A DNA stretch of 64,000 nt from Lactuca virosa (Eukaryota > Streptophyta > Magnoliopsida > Asterales > Asteraceae), in assembly GCA_928212115.1 (NCBI GenBank), contig CAKMRJ010005634.1, positions 126,468,902 to 126,532,901 of the forward strand. The letters are read 5' to 3'. Every line of letters begins with the position of its first letter. The stretch's first letter is position 1. The position numbers were made by a program, and so were the translations under genes. This document shows positions 9,491 to 20,563 of this stretch, one piece after another. The notes beneath the pieces are model-generated. The model saw nothing but the letters and a program-made list of their open reading frames with translations. It did no database searches and was not told where the DNA came from.

Positions 9491-12400
9491 TTAACCTTCT
9501 ACCATGCTAAAATATCAAAATCGCAGGTTCTTGGCAAAACATTCTCCTCTAAATAACAACATAACCTAGAGTTGTAAGTGCCAACAATTGAAGTGGTATT
9601 AAAAAAATAAATCGTAACAAAGAAAAGATCTCCAAAATCATAAATATCCATACCAAAATTAATATTATTTAATGAGGATTTTTTTTTGGGTAACATGTGG
9701 CTTGTTATCTTTTACCAAATTATAAGTTGAGTTTCTAATTCGCTTAACTTCTTTTGGGGACTCATGACTATGAAAGCTAATATTGGTCAAACTTCCCAAC
9801 CATATCGGTAGCAATCGTCTTGATCTTCATGTAAGGTTATATAAGACACTCTTGAAGCAACATTCATATCTCACAAATCTTTTGCAAAGACTATTAATAG
9901 TTGGATATTTGACCCCTAAAAAACATCTCGGTCACACTATAAAACAATTTGAGTTTTTCACACATCATTTTTGCTAAATGCCAATCTTGATCACTAACTG
10001 TCTTCTTGTAGTTTTTCTTAGTGTGTGCTATACGATTGAAGACATCCTATACACAAGTGCACTTATAGCCCAAGATAAGTGGAATTCCACTTAGTTTTAC
10101 AATTTAAAACTAACTTTCTCTTGCTTGAAATAGAATCCATCATTCTCCTCCTTCAAAAGTTCCACTCTTTTTGGATTTTTAGTCCAATAAACAACACTCT
10201 TATGAATAGTTTCTATCCCAATTTGAATTGCACATAATCCTTGTTGAATAATTAAGTTCAAGATATTTGCAAAACATTTCTTGTGAAGCAATTCCCCTTT
10301 TTAAAGAAGATTATTAGGTCTCAACTTTTCTTTCAACTCTATTTTTCGAAAACATTTTTTTGGAAATTGAAAATAGTTTTTTACAACCAAACGCACCCTT
10401 AACCTTCTACCATGCTAAAATATCAAAATCGCAGGTTCTTGGCAAAACATTCTCCTCTAAATAACAACATAACCTAGAGTTGTAAGTGCCAACAATTGAA
10501 GTGGTACTAAAAAAATAAATCGTAACCAAGAAAAGATCTCCAAAATCATAAATATCCATACCAAAATTAATATTATTTAATGAGGATTTTTTTTGGGTAA
10601 CATGTGGCTTGTTATCTTTTACCAAATTATAAGTTGAGTTTCTAATTCGTTTAACTTCTTTTGGGGACTCATGACTATGAAAGCTAATATTGGTCAAACT
10701 TCCTAACCATATCGGTAGCAATCGTCTTGATCTCCATGTAAGGTTATATAAGACACTCTTGAAGCAACATTCATATCTCACAAATCTTTTGCAAAAAGTA
10801 TTAATAGTTTGGATATTTGACCCCTAAAAAACATGTCAGTCACACTATGCTATCAATAGCGCGCTATAGCGGTGCTATAGCGTTTTGCGGTGTTACTGAA
10901 CCGCTATTTTGAAATAGCGTTTTCAAATAGTGGTGACGCTATTAGCGGCGCTATTGACCGCTATTTACCGCGAAACTCATCAGCGCTATAGCGACGCTAC
11001 ACCCGCTTTTACAATTTCGTACATATTGAGCTACTTTGACAAAGAAAAAAACGATTGTGTGTTATTTCAATATTAAATCTTTATTTTTTTAACTAGTCCA
11101 CTACACTTTTTGTCTTAATAAGTCCAAATAATAAATATAATTAATTACAAACTACAAATCAACAAATGACAACTTCCATTTCTCGTCTGTTTCAGTACTT
11201 AGAAACCAAGAACGACTTGAGCTGTAATGACATTTTGACACTTTTTAGTTTCCATATAACTATATTAGAATATTATATATAGATTATGTTATGTTTTTAT
11301 ATGATTTTTTATGATATTAATTCAATATAGTATTAATAATCTAATATATAAATTTAGTATAAATATATAATATAAATTATACATAATATTAAAAAACAGC
11401 TATACCACTGCTATACCACCGCGATAACCGCGATTTCAAATAGTGGCATGTGACCGCTATTGAAATTTGGACCGCGATAACTGCTTAGGTCACACTATAA
11501 AACAATTTGAGTTTTTCACACATCATTTTTGCTAAATGCCAATCTTGATCACTGTCTTCTTGTAGTTTCTCTTAGTGTGTGCTATACGATTGAATACATC
11601 CTATACACAAGTGCACTTATAGCCCTAAAGAAGTGGAATTCCACTTAGTTTTACAATTTAAAACTAACTTTCTCTTGCTTGAAATAGAATCCATCATTCT
11701 CCTCCTTCAAAAGTTCCACTCTTTTTGGATTTGCAGTCCAATAAACAACACTCTTATGAATAGTTTCTATCCCAATTTGAATTGCACATAATCCTTGTTG
11801 AATAATTAAGTTCAAGATATTTGCAAAACATTTCTTGTGAAGCAATTCCCCTTTTAAAGAAGATTATTAGGTCTCAACTTTTCTTTCAAACTCTATTTTT
11901 CGAAAACATTTTTTTGGAAATTGAAAATAGTTTTTTACAACCAAACGCACCCTTAACCTTCTACCATGCTAAAATATCAAAATCGCAGGTTCTTGGCAAA
12001 ACATTCTCCTCTAGAAAACAACATAACCTAGAGTTGTAAGTGCCAACAATTGAAGTGGTACTAAAAAAATAAATCGTAACCAAGAAAAGATCTCCAAAAT
12101 CATAAATATCCATACCAAAATTAATATTATTTAATGAGGATTTTTTTTGGGTAACATGTGGCTTGTTATCTTTTAACAAATTATAAGTTGAGTTTCTAAT
12201 TCGCTTAACTTCTTTTGGGGACTCATGACTATGAAAGCTAATATTGGTCAAACTTCCCAACCATATCGGTAGCAATCGTCTTGATCTCCATGTAAAGTTA
12301 TATAAGACACTCTTGAAGCAACATTCATATCTCACAAATCTTTTGCAAAAAGTATTAATAGTTGGATATTTGACCCCTAAAAAACATGTCAGTCACACTA

Positions 12401-12792
12401 TAAAACAATTTGAGTTTTTCACACATCATTTTTGCTAAATGCCAATCTTGATCACTAAATGTCTTCTTGTAGTTTTTCTTAGTGTGTGCTATACGATTGA
12501 AGACATCCTATACACAAGTGCACTTATAGCCCTAGATAAGTGGAATTCCACTTAGTTTTACAATTTAAAACTACCTTTCTCTTGCTTGAGATAGAATCCA
12601 TCATTCTCCTCCTTCAAAAGTTCCATTCTTTTTGGATTTGCAGTCCAATAAACAACACTCTTATGAATAGTTTCTATCCCAATTTGAATTGCACATAATC
12701 CTTGTTGAATAATTAAGTTCAAGATATGTGCAAAACATTTCTTGTGAAGCAATTCCCCTTTTAAAGAAGATTATTAGGTCTCAACTTTTCTT
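9431..12792. repeat. Tandem triplication of about 905-bp unit
   Basis: Three head-to-tail units begin at about 9431, 10340 and 11894. The spacing is 909, then 1554, which falls to 904 once the 640-bp insertion and its 10-bp duplication are removed. Each unit starts with the last 60 bp or so of the MITE and carries the central and C-terminal hAT fragments. Units differ by a modest number of substitutions. Confidence 0.9.
10849..11488. mobile_element. Mutator-type non-autonomous element
   Basis: A 640-bp insertion found only in the middle hAT unit. It is flanked by GTCACACTAT at 10839-10848 and 11489-11498, a 9-10 bp target duplication as in Mutator-like elements; the third unit shows the uninterrupted site. 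The ends are rich in subterminal 'gctatagcg' and 'gctattgaccgc' repeats rather than long inverted repeats, and the middle is AT-rich with no frame. Confidence 0.8.
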
Positions 12793-13224
12793 GGTTAGCG
12801 CTCGAAACCCTTTTTATTTTTGCCCGTTCACTTTAAAAAATGTAGTTCATAGCACATGTTTAAATAACGGGTTAACCAAGTTAACATAACTTCTAAATTC
12901 AACATGTTGCACCGTGTTAAGTGGATACTCATTAACAATGCTCATCTTCTCAAGTTCTCTCCTTGAAACTTTTTGATCAAACCGATTGAAACATGTCCAT
13001 CTTTTTTTTTTGGCATGGATTCAAGATTGATTGTCTTATTTCTTTATTATTTCTTGGCATGCATTTTTTTGTAATGTTCATGTAAGTGTGTGGTTCCATT
13101 TTCGCTACATCCACTTAATTTTTTTTTATCACAATATTTGCATACAATCTAATAAACTCTACAATCTTTTGCTTTTTAAAATGCCTCCAAACCGCATAAG
13201 TCAGTCTTTTATTTGTATTTTTAG

Positions 13225-13640
13225 CACCCTCCCAATTTGTTGCTCGAGCAGCACCCTAACACCCTGGGCATTTGTTGTTCCAACAAACTCATCATTTGTT
13301 GTTCTAGCGTATTGCCATTTGTTGTTCTAACATCCTCACTATTTGTTGTTCCAACAGCCTCGCTATTTGTTGTTCCAACAGACTCATCATTTGTTGTTCT
13401 AGCGTATTGCTATTTGTTGTTCCAACATCTTGCCATTTGTTGTTCCAACATCTTGCCATTTGTTATTAGGCGGGAGTAGTGACACTTAAGAGCAACATCC
13501 CCGAGAATCAAGTGTCGAGGGCTGTTGGAACAAGTGGTGAGGCTTTCGAAACAACAAATGGCGAGGCTTCCGAAAAAAGAAATGGCGAGGCTTCCGAAAC
13601 AACAAATGGTAAGGCTTTGAACAAATTCCCACGTTGCTAG
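13225..13640. repeat. Inverted pair of 24-bp minisatellites at hAT junction
   Basis: About nine units of roughly 'atttgttgttccaacagcct' lie at 13225-13468, and about four units of the reverse complement (cgaaacaacaaatggcgagg) at 13530-13625. GACACTT (13481-13487) and AAGTGTC (13510-13516) mark the inner ends, so the axis is near 13498. Repeats just inside the ends fit hAT subterminal transposase-binding arrays. Confidence 0.75.
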
Positions 13641-13757
13641 AACAAAAAATTAGGAGGATGTTGAAAATACAAATAAAAGATTGACTTAATGTAGTTTGAA
13701 GTCATTTTAAAAGAGACAAAGTTTGATAGAGTTGATAAGGTCTTATGCATCTATCAT

Positions 13758-16700
13758 GAAAAAAGGTGGATTAATAAAAAAATGGAACACAACACTTGCA
13801 TGCACATTACAAAAATATGCATGAAAGAATAAAACATAAGTTAATCAATCTTGAATCCACACAAAAAAAGATGGACCTATGAATGTTTCACTTGATACAC
13901 ATACGTTTGATCAGAAGGTTTTAAGGGAAGAACTTGCGAATATGATCATTCTTCATGAGTATCTGTTGAACATGGTGCAAAATGTTGGATTTAGAAGTTT
14001 TGTTAACTCAATTAACTTGTTATTTAAGCATGTGCCACGAATAACCGTTACAAGTGATATAAAGAACATTTTGAGAGTGAAAAGACAAAAAAAAATGGTT
14101 TTGAGCGCTAATCAATGTAGAGCCTCTAACAAAAAAAGATGTTGCATAGTTGTCACTGCACATTACATCGATTATTCATGAAATTTAGCCAACAAAATTC
14201 TAAGGTATTCAAGAATTGTTTTTGTCTTTTATATTGATTTAATCTTGACAAATTGTGTACTAATTAGTTTTGTAAATTATAAATGGTAGGTTTATGTATT
14301 TTTCTGGCCCTTTATAATGCTAAAACACTAACTAAATAATTAGTGGGGCGATTGGTTGCATGGTCCACTAATTGTAAGTTATCTACATTAACTTTAGATA
14401 ATTGTAGTGCTAATATTTCTATGATGGATAAGTTGAAAGAAAAGTTAAGACATGATAATATACTTTTAAAAATAAATTTACTTCACATGAAATGTTGTGC
14501 ATATATATTAAAATTAGATGTTTAACACGGATGATGTGTAATTTAAAGTTGGTTAAAGTCTATTTGTGAGAGTGTTGCTTATTGGAATAAAACTCCTTAT
14601 AGAGTGGAAAATTTCAAGGATAGGACAGATGGATTCTCTTTCACGTAAGAGAAAGTTAGTTTTAGATTGTAAAACCACATGAAATTCTATTTATTTGATG
14701 CTTATAAGTGCATTTGTGTATAAGGATGTATTCAGCCACCTAGTGTGTACTGATGAAAAGCTAGCACCTAGTGATCAAGATTGACATATAGCAAATGTGA
14801 CGGGTGAAAAACTTAAACTGTTTTATAGTGTGACCACGATGTTTTTAGGGGTCAAATATCCAACTTTTTATCTATTTTTTCCAAAGATTGTGATATCCGA
14901 ATATGTCAATAAAAAAAGGTGGATTAATAAAAAAAATGGAACACAACACTTGCATGCACATTACAAAAATATGCATGAAAGAATAAAACATAAGTTAATC
15001 AATCTTGAATCCACACAAAAAAAGATGGACCTATGAATGTTTCACTGATACACATACATTTGATCAGAAGGTTTTAAGGGAAGAACTTGCGAATATGATC
15101 ATTCTTCATGAGTATCTGTTGAACATGGTGCAAAATGTTGGATTTAGAAGTTTTGTTAACTCAATTAACTTGTTATTTAAGCATGTGCCACGAATAACCG
15201 TTACAAGTGATATAAAGAACATTTTGAGAGTGAAAAGACAAAAAAAAAATGGTTTTGAGCGCTAATCAATGTAGAGCCTCTAACAAAAAAAGATGTTGCA
15301 TAGTTGTCACTGCACATTACATCGATTATTCATGAAATTTAGCCAACAAAATTCTAAGGTATTCAAGAATTGTTTTTGTCTTTTATATTGATTTAATCTT
15401 GACAAATTGTGTACTAATTAGTTTTCTAAATTATAAATGGTAGGTTTATGTATTTTTCTGGCCCTTTATAATGCTAAAACACTAACTAAATAATTAGTGG
15501 GGCGATTGGTTGCATGGTCCACTAATTGTAAGTTATCTACATTAACTTTAGATAATTGTAGTGCTAATATTTCTATGATGGATAAGTTGAAAGAAAAGTT
15601 AAGACATGATAATATACTTTTAAAAATAAATTTACTTCACATGAAATGTTGTGCATATATATTAAAATTAGATGTTTAACACGGATGATGTGTAATTTAA
15701 AGTTGGTTAAAGTCTATTTGTGAGAGTGTTGCTTATTGGAATAAAACTCCTTATAGAGTGGAAAATTTCAAGGATAGGACGGATGGATTCTCTTTCACGT
15801 AAGAGAAAGTTAGTTTTAGATTGTAAAACCACATGAAATTCCATTTATTTGATGCTTATAAGTGCATTTGTGTATAAGGATGTATTCAGCCACCTAGTGT
15901 GTACTGATGAAAAGCTAGCACCTAGTGATCAAGATTGACATATAGCAAATGTGACGGGTGAAAAACTTAAACTGTTTTATAGTGTGACCACGATGTTTTT
16001 AGGGGTCAAATATCCAACTTTTTATCTATTTTTTCCAAAGATTGTGATATCCGAATATGTCAATAAAAAAAGGTGGATTAATAAAAAAAATGGAACACAA
16101 CACTTGCATGCACATTACAAAAATATGCATGAAAGAATAAAACATAAGTTAATCAATCTTGAATCCACACAAAAAAAGATGGACCTATGAATGTTTCACT
16201 TGATACACATACATTTGATCAGAAGGTTTTAAGGGAAGAACTTGCGAATATGATCATTCTTCATGAGTATCTGTTGAACATGGTGCAAAATGTTGGATTT
16301 AGAAGTTTTGTTAACTCAATTAACTTGTTATTTAAGCATGTGCCACGAATAACCGTTACAAGTGATATAAAGAACATTTTGAGAGTGAAAAGACAAAAAA
16401 AAAATGGTTTTGAGCGCTAATCAATGTAGAGCCTCTAACAAAAAAAGATGTTGCATAGTTGTCACTGCACATTACATCGATTATTCATGAAATTTAGCCA
16501 ACAAAATTCTAAGGTATTCAAGAATTGTTTTTGTCTTTTATATTGATTTAATCTTGACAAATTGTGTACTAATTAGTTTTCTAAATTATAAATGGTAGGT
16601 TTATGTATTTTTCTGGCCCTTTATAATGCTAAAACACTAACTATATAATTAGTGGGGCGATTGGTTGCATGGTCCACTAATTGTAAGTTATCTACATTAA

Positions 16701-17210
16701 CTTTAGATAATTGTAGTGTTAATATTTCTATGATGGATAAGTTGAAAGAAAAGTTAAGACATGATAATATACTTTTAAAAATAAATTTACTTCACATGAA
16801 ATGTTGTGCATATATATTAAAATTAGATGTTTAACGTGGATGATGTGTAATTTAAAGTTGGTTAAAGTCTATTTGTGAGAGTGTTGCTTATTGGAATAAA
16901 ACTCCTTATAGAGTGGAAAATTTCAAGGATAGGACGGATGGATTCTCTTTCACGTAAGAGAAAGTTAGTTTTAGATTGTAAAACCACATGAAATTCCATT
17001 TATTTGATGCTTATAAGTGCATTTGTGTATAAGGATGTATTCAGTCACCTAGTGTGTACTGATGAAAAGCTAGCACCTAGTGATCAAGATTGACATATAG
17101 CAAATGTGACGGGTGAAAAACTTAAACTGTTTTATAGTGTGACCACGATGTTTTTAGGGGTCAAATATCCAACTTTTATCTATTTTTTCTAAAGATTGTG
17201 ATATCCGAAT
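13758..17210. repeat. Tandem triplication of about 1154-bp unit
   Basis: Units begin near 13758, 14911 and 16066 and are nearly identical base for base over more than 1.1 kb; for example, equivalent frames start at 14343, 15497 and 16652. The third ends at 17210, where sequence diverges. Such identity means recent amplification, more recent than the left-arm triplet, which has more differences. Confidence 0.92.
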
Positions 17211-17433
17211 CTTGCTAAAAGAGTGTCTTATATCACCTTATATGGGGATCAAGGCCATGACTACTTGTATACTTGGGAAGTTTAACTAATATCTATCTTT
17301 TATACATGAAGTATTATTTCCTTAAAATTTAGGTAATGATCCCCTGGATTAGAAAGTTGCCTTATGATTTGGTAAACGAATACAAGCCATATGATATCAA
17401 AGAAACCTATTCTTCATGAATAATTTTGTTTTT

Positions 17434-17436
<3 letters not shown>

Positions 17437-17519
<83 letters not shown>
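17437..17519. repeat. TA microsatellite
   Basis: About 40 TA units with one interruption, between the tandem array and the hAT C-terminal remnant. Confidence 0.95.
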
Positions 17520-17521
<2 letters not shown>

Positions 17522-18044
17522 ATGATTATGGAGATTATTTGGCTGGTTACGATTTATTTGTGAGTACCATTTCATTCGTTGATACTTACAAGTCTTAGTT
17601 ACATTATTATTTAAAGGAGATTGTTTTTGCAAGGACCAAAATTTTGATATTTTAGAACAGTGGAAGGCTACTAGTCTTAAGTATCCTACTTTGAAACGAG
17701 TTGTTAATGATGCTTTGGCTATAACAATGTCTACCGTTGCTTTTAAATCAACCTTTAGTACAATTGGAAGACACACCACTCCTCATTGCAATAGGCGTCA
17801 TCGTGATACATTGGAAACATTATTTTGTGCACAAGATCGACCATGGGATGAGAAATTAGGCATTGTTTTTCTATATTCTAACCCTATTATATTATATTTT
17901 GATTTATTTAACATAAAATACTTTGTAACGAACTTATCTTTGTTTATTTATTTATTGCTAGGAATACACTAAAATAGAGAAAAACATATTGCAAAATTTG
18001 AAGTTATAAGAGATGATGAAGCAGATACAAGGATTGTAGATTTT

Positions 18045-18122
18045 GTTACTTTGTCTATGAAGATTTATCATTTTTATTTTAGTTTCTTAACAAACATGAG
18101 AATGTCGTGATCATCTTTTTTA
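18045..18122. repeat. Left part of a duplicated segment (Helitron target)
   Basis: This 78-bp stretch is repeated at about 26548-26630. Its continuation resumes at 26375, right after the Helitron end, and parallels 26632-26780. It is one copy of a roughly 260-bp tandem duplication, split by the Helitron. Confidence 0.8.
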
Positions 18123-18327
18123 TCTCCTCTTCTAATAAAATAATCGTTTTATTCTCCTTTTGTCATGTGGCACCCTATTAAGCTTTCTAATTAATGTCAT
18201 GCCACTTGTCAACCTATTGATTCTCCATTTCAAATTTCAAATTTTAAATTTCCCACTCTAATTACATTAAATTAATAACATTAGAATAAAAATTAAAATA
18301 AATTTAGTACAAATTATAAGGTGATAT

Positions 18328-19118
18328 TGTTGGATTAGGTGTCTAAGCCCATAACTATATTTGGTATGTACTTGACTCGGTTGTAGCATGGTTCTTTTAG
18401 GTGGCCTTCACCAGAGCAATTTGACTGGATGAATAATGGAGAAAGAGATTATTATGGTTTATTAATAAATTATATGAATAATATATATTAAAAGAGAAAT
18501 CATATTATTTAATTAACATTGGTCAAGAATTAATTTAGAATTGATTTTGTGGTCAAAATAGGTTAACTGAATTAAAGGGACTGAAGTTGTAATTGTAAGA
18601 TAATTGCATAATGGGCTGAGGAACCCTTTGGAAGGGGTTGGACGAAATCTTATGGGAGCCCATAAGGATTTTGTCCAAGGGGCTTGGTTCTGGAAGATTC
18701 TTGTGGCCTGCTAAGAGCCTACGCAACCGGATGAGGTTTTTGACTGAAACCCTAATTCCTCACCTATATAAAGGACCCTAGGCCTCACAATTCCGGCTAC
18801 CACTTGAACCCTAGAGATCATAGAGCCGATTTTGAGCCTTCCCCCTCTCTCTCCAAGATCATCCAATTGCTTTGGTGTTTGTGATTCATTAGAGGCATCG
18901 CATTTGAGGTGTTAGGTTCTCAAAAGCTGAAGATCTTCAAGCTACAATCAAAGGTAACATTCGTACTAGTTTAATTATGTTGATTTCGATTTTTATAGTA
19001 TGTTAGATTAGGGTTTGCAAGTCTTGGACATTATTGCATGTACAATTAGAAAAACTAGATCCAAGCATTAGGGTTTGCATGTGCACCATAGGATTGATGT
19101 AATGCTCATAACCCAATA
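18328..19118 (+). repeat. 5' LTR of Copia 1
   Basis: Starts TGTTGGATTAGGTG, ends CATAACCCAATA, 791 bp, followed two bases on by the primer-binding site. Confidence 0.93.
18765..18772 (+). promoter_or_regulatory. TATA box in Copia 1 5' LTR
   Basis: TATATAAA, with the same string at 25842-25849 in the 3' LTR and a related one (complement of 51498-51504) in the LTR of Copia E. Confidence 0.6.
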
Positions 19119-19119
19119 G

Positions 19120-19132
19120 TGGTATCAGAGCC
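19120..19132 (+). promoter_or_regulatory. Primer-binding site, Copia 1
   Basis: TGGTATCAGAGCC is complementary to the 3' end of initiator tRNA-Met, the usual plant primer. Confidence 0.9.
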
Positions 19133-19726
19133 TAGATTGTTTTTCTTTGTACCTGATGCATTGCTAATTTGTTCAAAGCTTGAAAATCGAAAAATTTGTG
19201 CCTCTGACTGATGAAATCGTCGAGTCACCTGATGAACTCGACGAGTCCAATTAGTGACTCGGTGAGTCGGGTCGTCTGGTGGTTGGTTTTTCGGGATTTT
19301 GACCAAAATTGAATTGGGATAATTACCAAAAACGTTTTTAACCGATAAAATCTGATTTTTTCGATATGGTATTGATTATCCTAATTCAATTGAAAGATAA
19401 TTGTCAATAAATAAGATAATTACTTGTTTATAAGATAAAATTGATTATTTGTATTTTTGATTTGAATTATCTTATAAAGAAAATAGATTAGGTCAAATTA
19501 TGTGATAAATATTAATAATATGATTAATTAATTATTTTTCAAATTTGATCTAAAAGATGTTTTGAAAAGTTTCAGAACTTGCCCTCAAGTTTTGGAATTT
19601 AATTTTTTGATTAATAGTTTTAATTTTAAAATATTTAAATTCTAAACCCTAGAGTTTTAAAAGTTAAAATTCAACCCTTATACTATTATAATATTAAAGG
19701 ATTAATATATATATATATATATATAT

Positions 19727-19777
<51 letters not shown>

Positions 19778-20563
19778 ATAAAGCTAGTCTTACCGTTAGT
19801 AGACCTCATTCACGAAACCGATCTATAAGGGGGGGGGGTATAAGGTTGCTGCCTATAAAATGGCAGTTTAATGAGTGTCCACTCTCACCCACCGCTTCCT
19901 TGATTGGTGGAGGGTCGTTAGCCGAACGGGTAGGATATGGCAACCAATTCCTCGTTAATAAGTATAATGATTATATAAAGTAACTAAATGTTTTTATAAA
20001 TTCCCAATCTTAGTTACTTTAGGAAAAATGTGAAAATGTACGCTATTCCATGAAATTACACTTTGCATCTTACCAAGTAGTTAGTGGAGCATTTGTGGTT
20101 AACCGACACACTAATTCGGGACTAGCAAAGGTGGCAAAGGGTGGCTCGATGTTTATCATAGATTGATGGAGCGTGTATAGCTAACCGACACATCAATTAG
20201 GTGGTAAATGACATCGGGAGTGCCGAGTACATTTGCATGGTTATTCACACATTGTGTGTGATCCTCGGTATCCCAGTCACAAACTTGAAGGGCGTAATCG
20301 AGATTTAAACATGCTATTGAAAACTTCAATGAATCTCCAAAGAATCTAGGAATTTCAATTTATTTAAAACTTAAGTCCTTTTCGTTTTTCATTGTAGAAA
20401 TTAGTAAATCGTCATTTACCTACATTCATATTATTTGCAATTAGATTACGGCATCCTCTTCTGAATTGTAAATAATTATGTTGGATCCTAGCCCTAATTT
20501 CTCATTTGGGTGTTTAATTGGGGATTATTGTCTAATCTAAACTTTGTTAATTTTCTATTTCAA
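19133..20563 (+). other. 5' leader of Copia 1
   Basis: About 1.4 kb without a credible frame. It holds three ACTCGACGAGT-type palindromes spaced exactly 21 bp (19215, 19236, 19257), a TA microsatellite at about 19704-19775, a ten-base G run near 19831, and a stretch after the TA run (ggagggtcgttagccgaacg, near 19910) conserved in Copia E. Confidence 0.75.

Larger units (their letters stand above)
9018..13486 (-). pseudogene. hAT transposase remains, left arm
   Basis: Minus-strand fragments match plant ricesleeper-type hAT transposases, which cut and paste DNA with an RNase H-like core and dimerise through the C-terminus. Reading from 13486 leftward: a stop-ridden counterpart of the 13879 segment (about 12990-12790), then HKKCFANILNLIIQQGL (about 12752, 11845 and 10291), then SRLCCYLEENVLPRTCDFDI followed by LAW at about 11961-12060 and in the other copies, and finally YPNLQRLFRHVLG ... 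RRHVTPRCNRLQPN at about 9150-9020. A PIF/Harbinger MITE interrupts the C-terminal part. Many stops and shifts; no active protein. The outer terminus is not defined. Confidence 0.8.
13517..17960 (+). pseudogene. hAT transposase remains, right arm
   Basis: Plus-strand counterpart of the left arm, facing away from the axis near 13498. Segments in N-to-C order: FDQKVLREELANMIILHEYL (about 13906 and two more copies), FVNSINLLFKHVP, then HMKCCAYILKLDV (about 14480), a segment with a GVKYPTF string (about 14850), and at about 17620-17850 the C-terminal dimerisation region (LEQWKATSLKYPTLKRVV ... FSTIGRHTTPHCNRRHRDTL). Stops and frameshifts separate all pieces, so it is not functional. The coding layout matches the ricesleeper group. 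Confidence 0.8.

Noticed and set aside
9499..12335. 124-codon and 64-codon minus-strand frames as separate genes
   Set aside because: They are fragments of one hAT transposase, repeated by tandem triplication and ended by stops inside the domain.
17416..17779. Frames with long Tyr-Ile runs (also 3678-3908, 41445-41726, 59214-59408)
   Set aside because: Products of TA microsatellites, not proteins.
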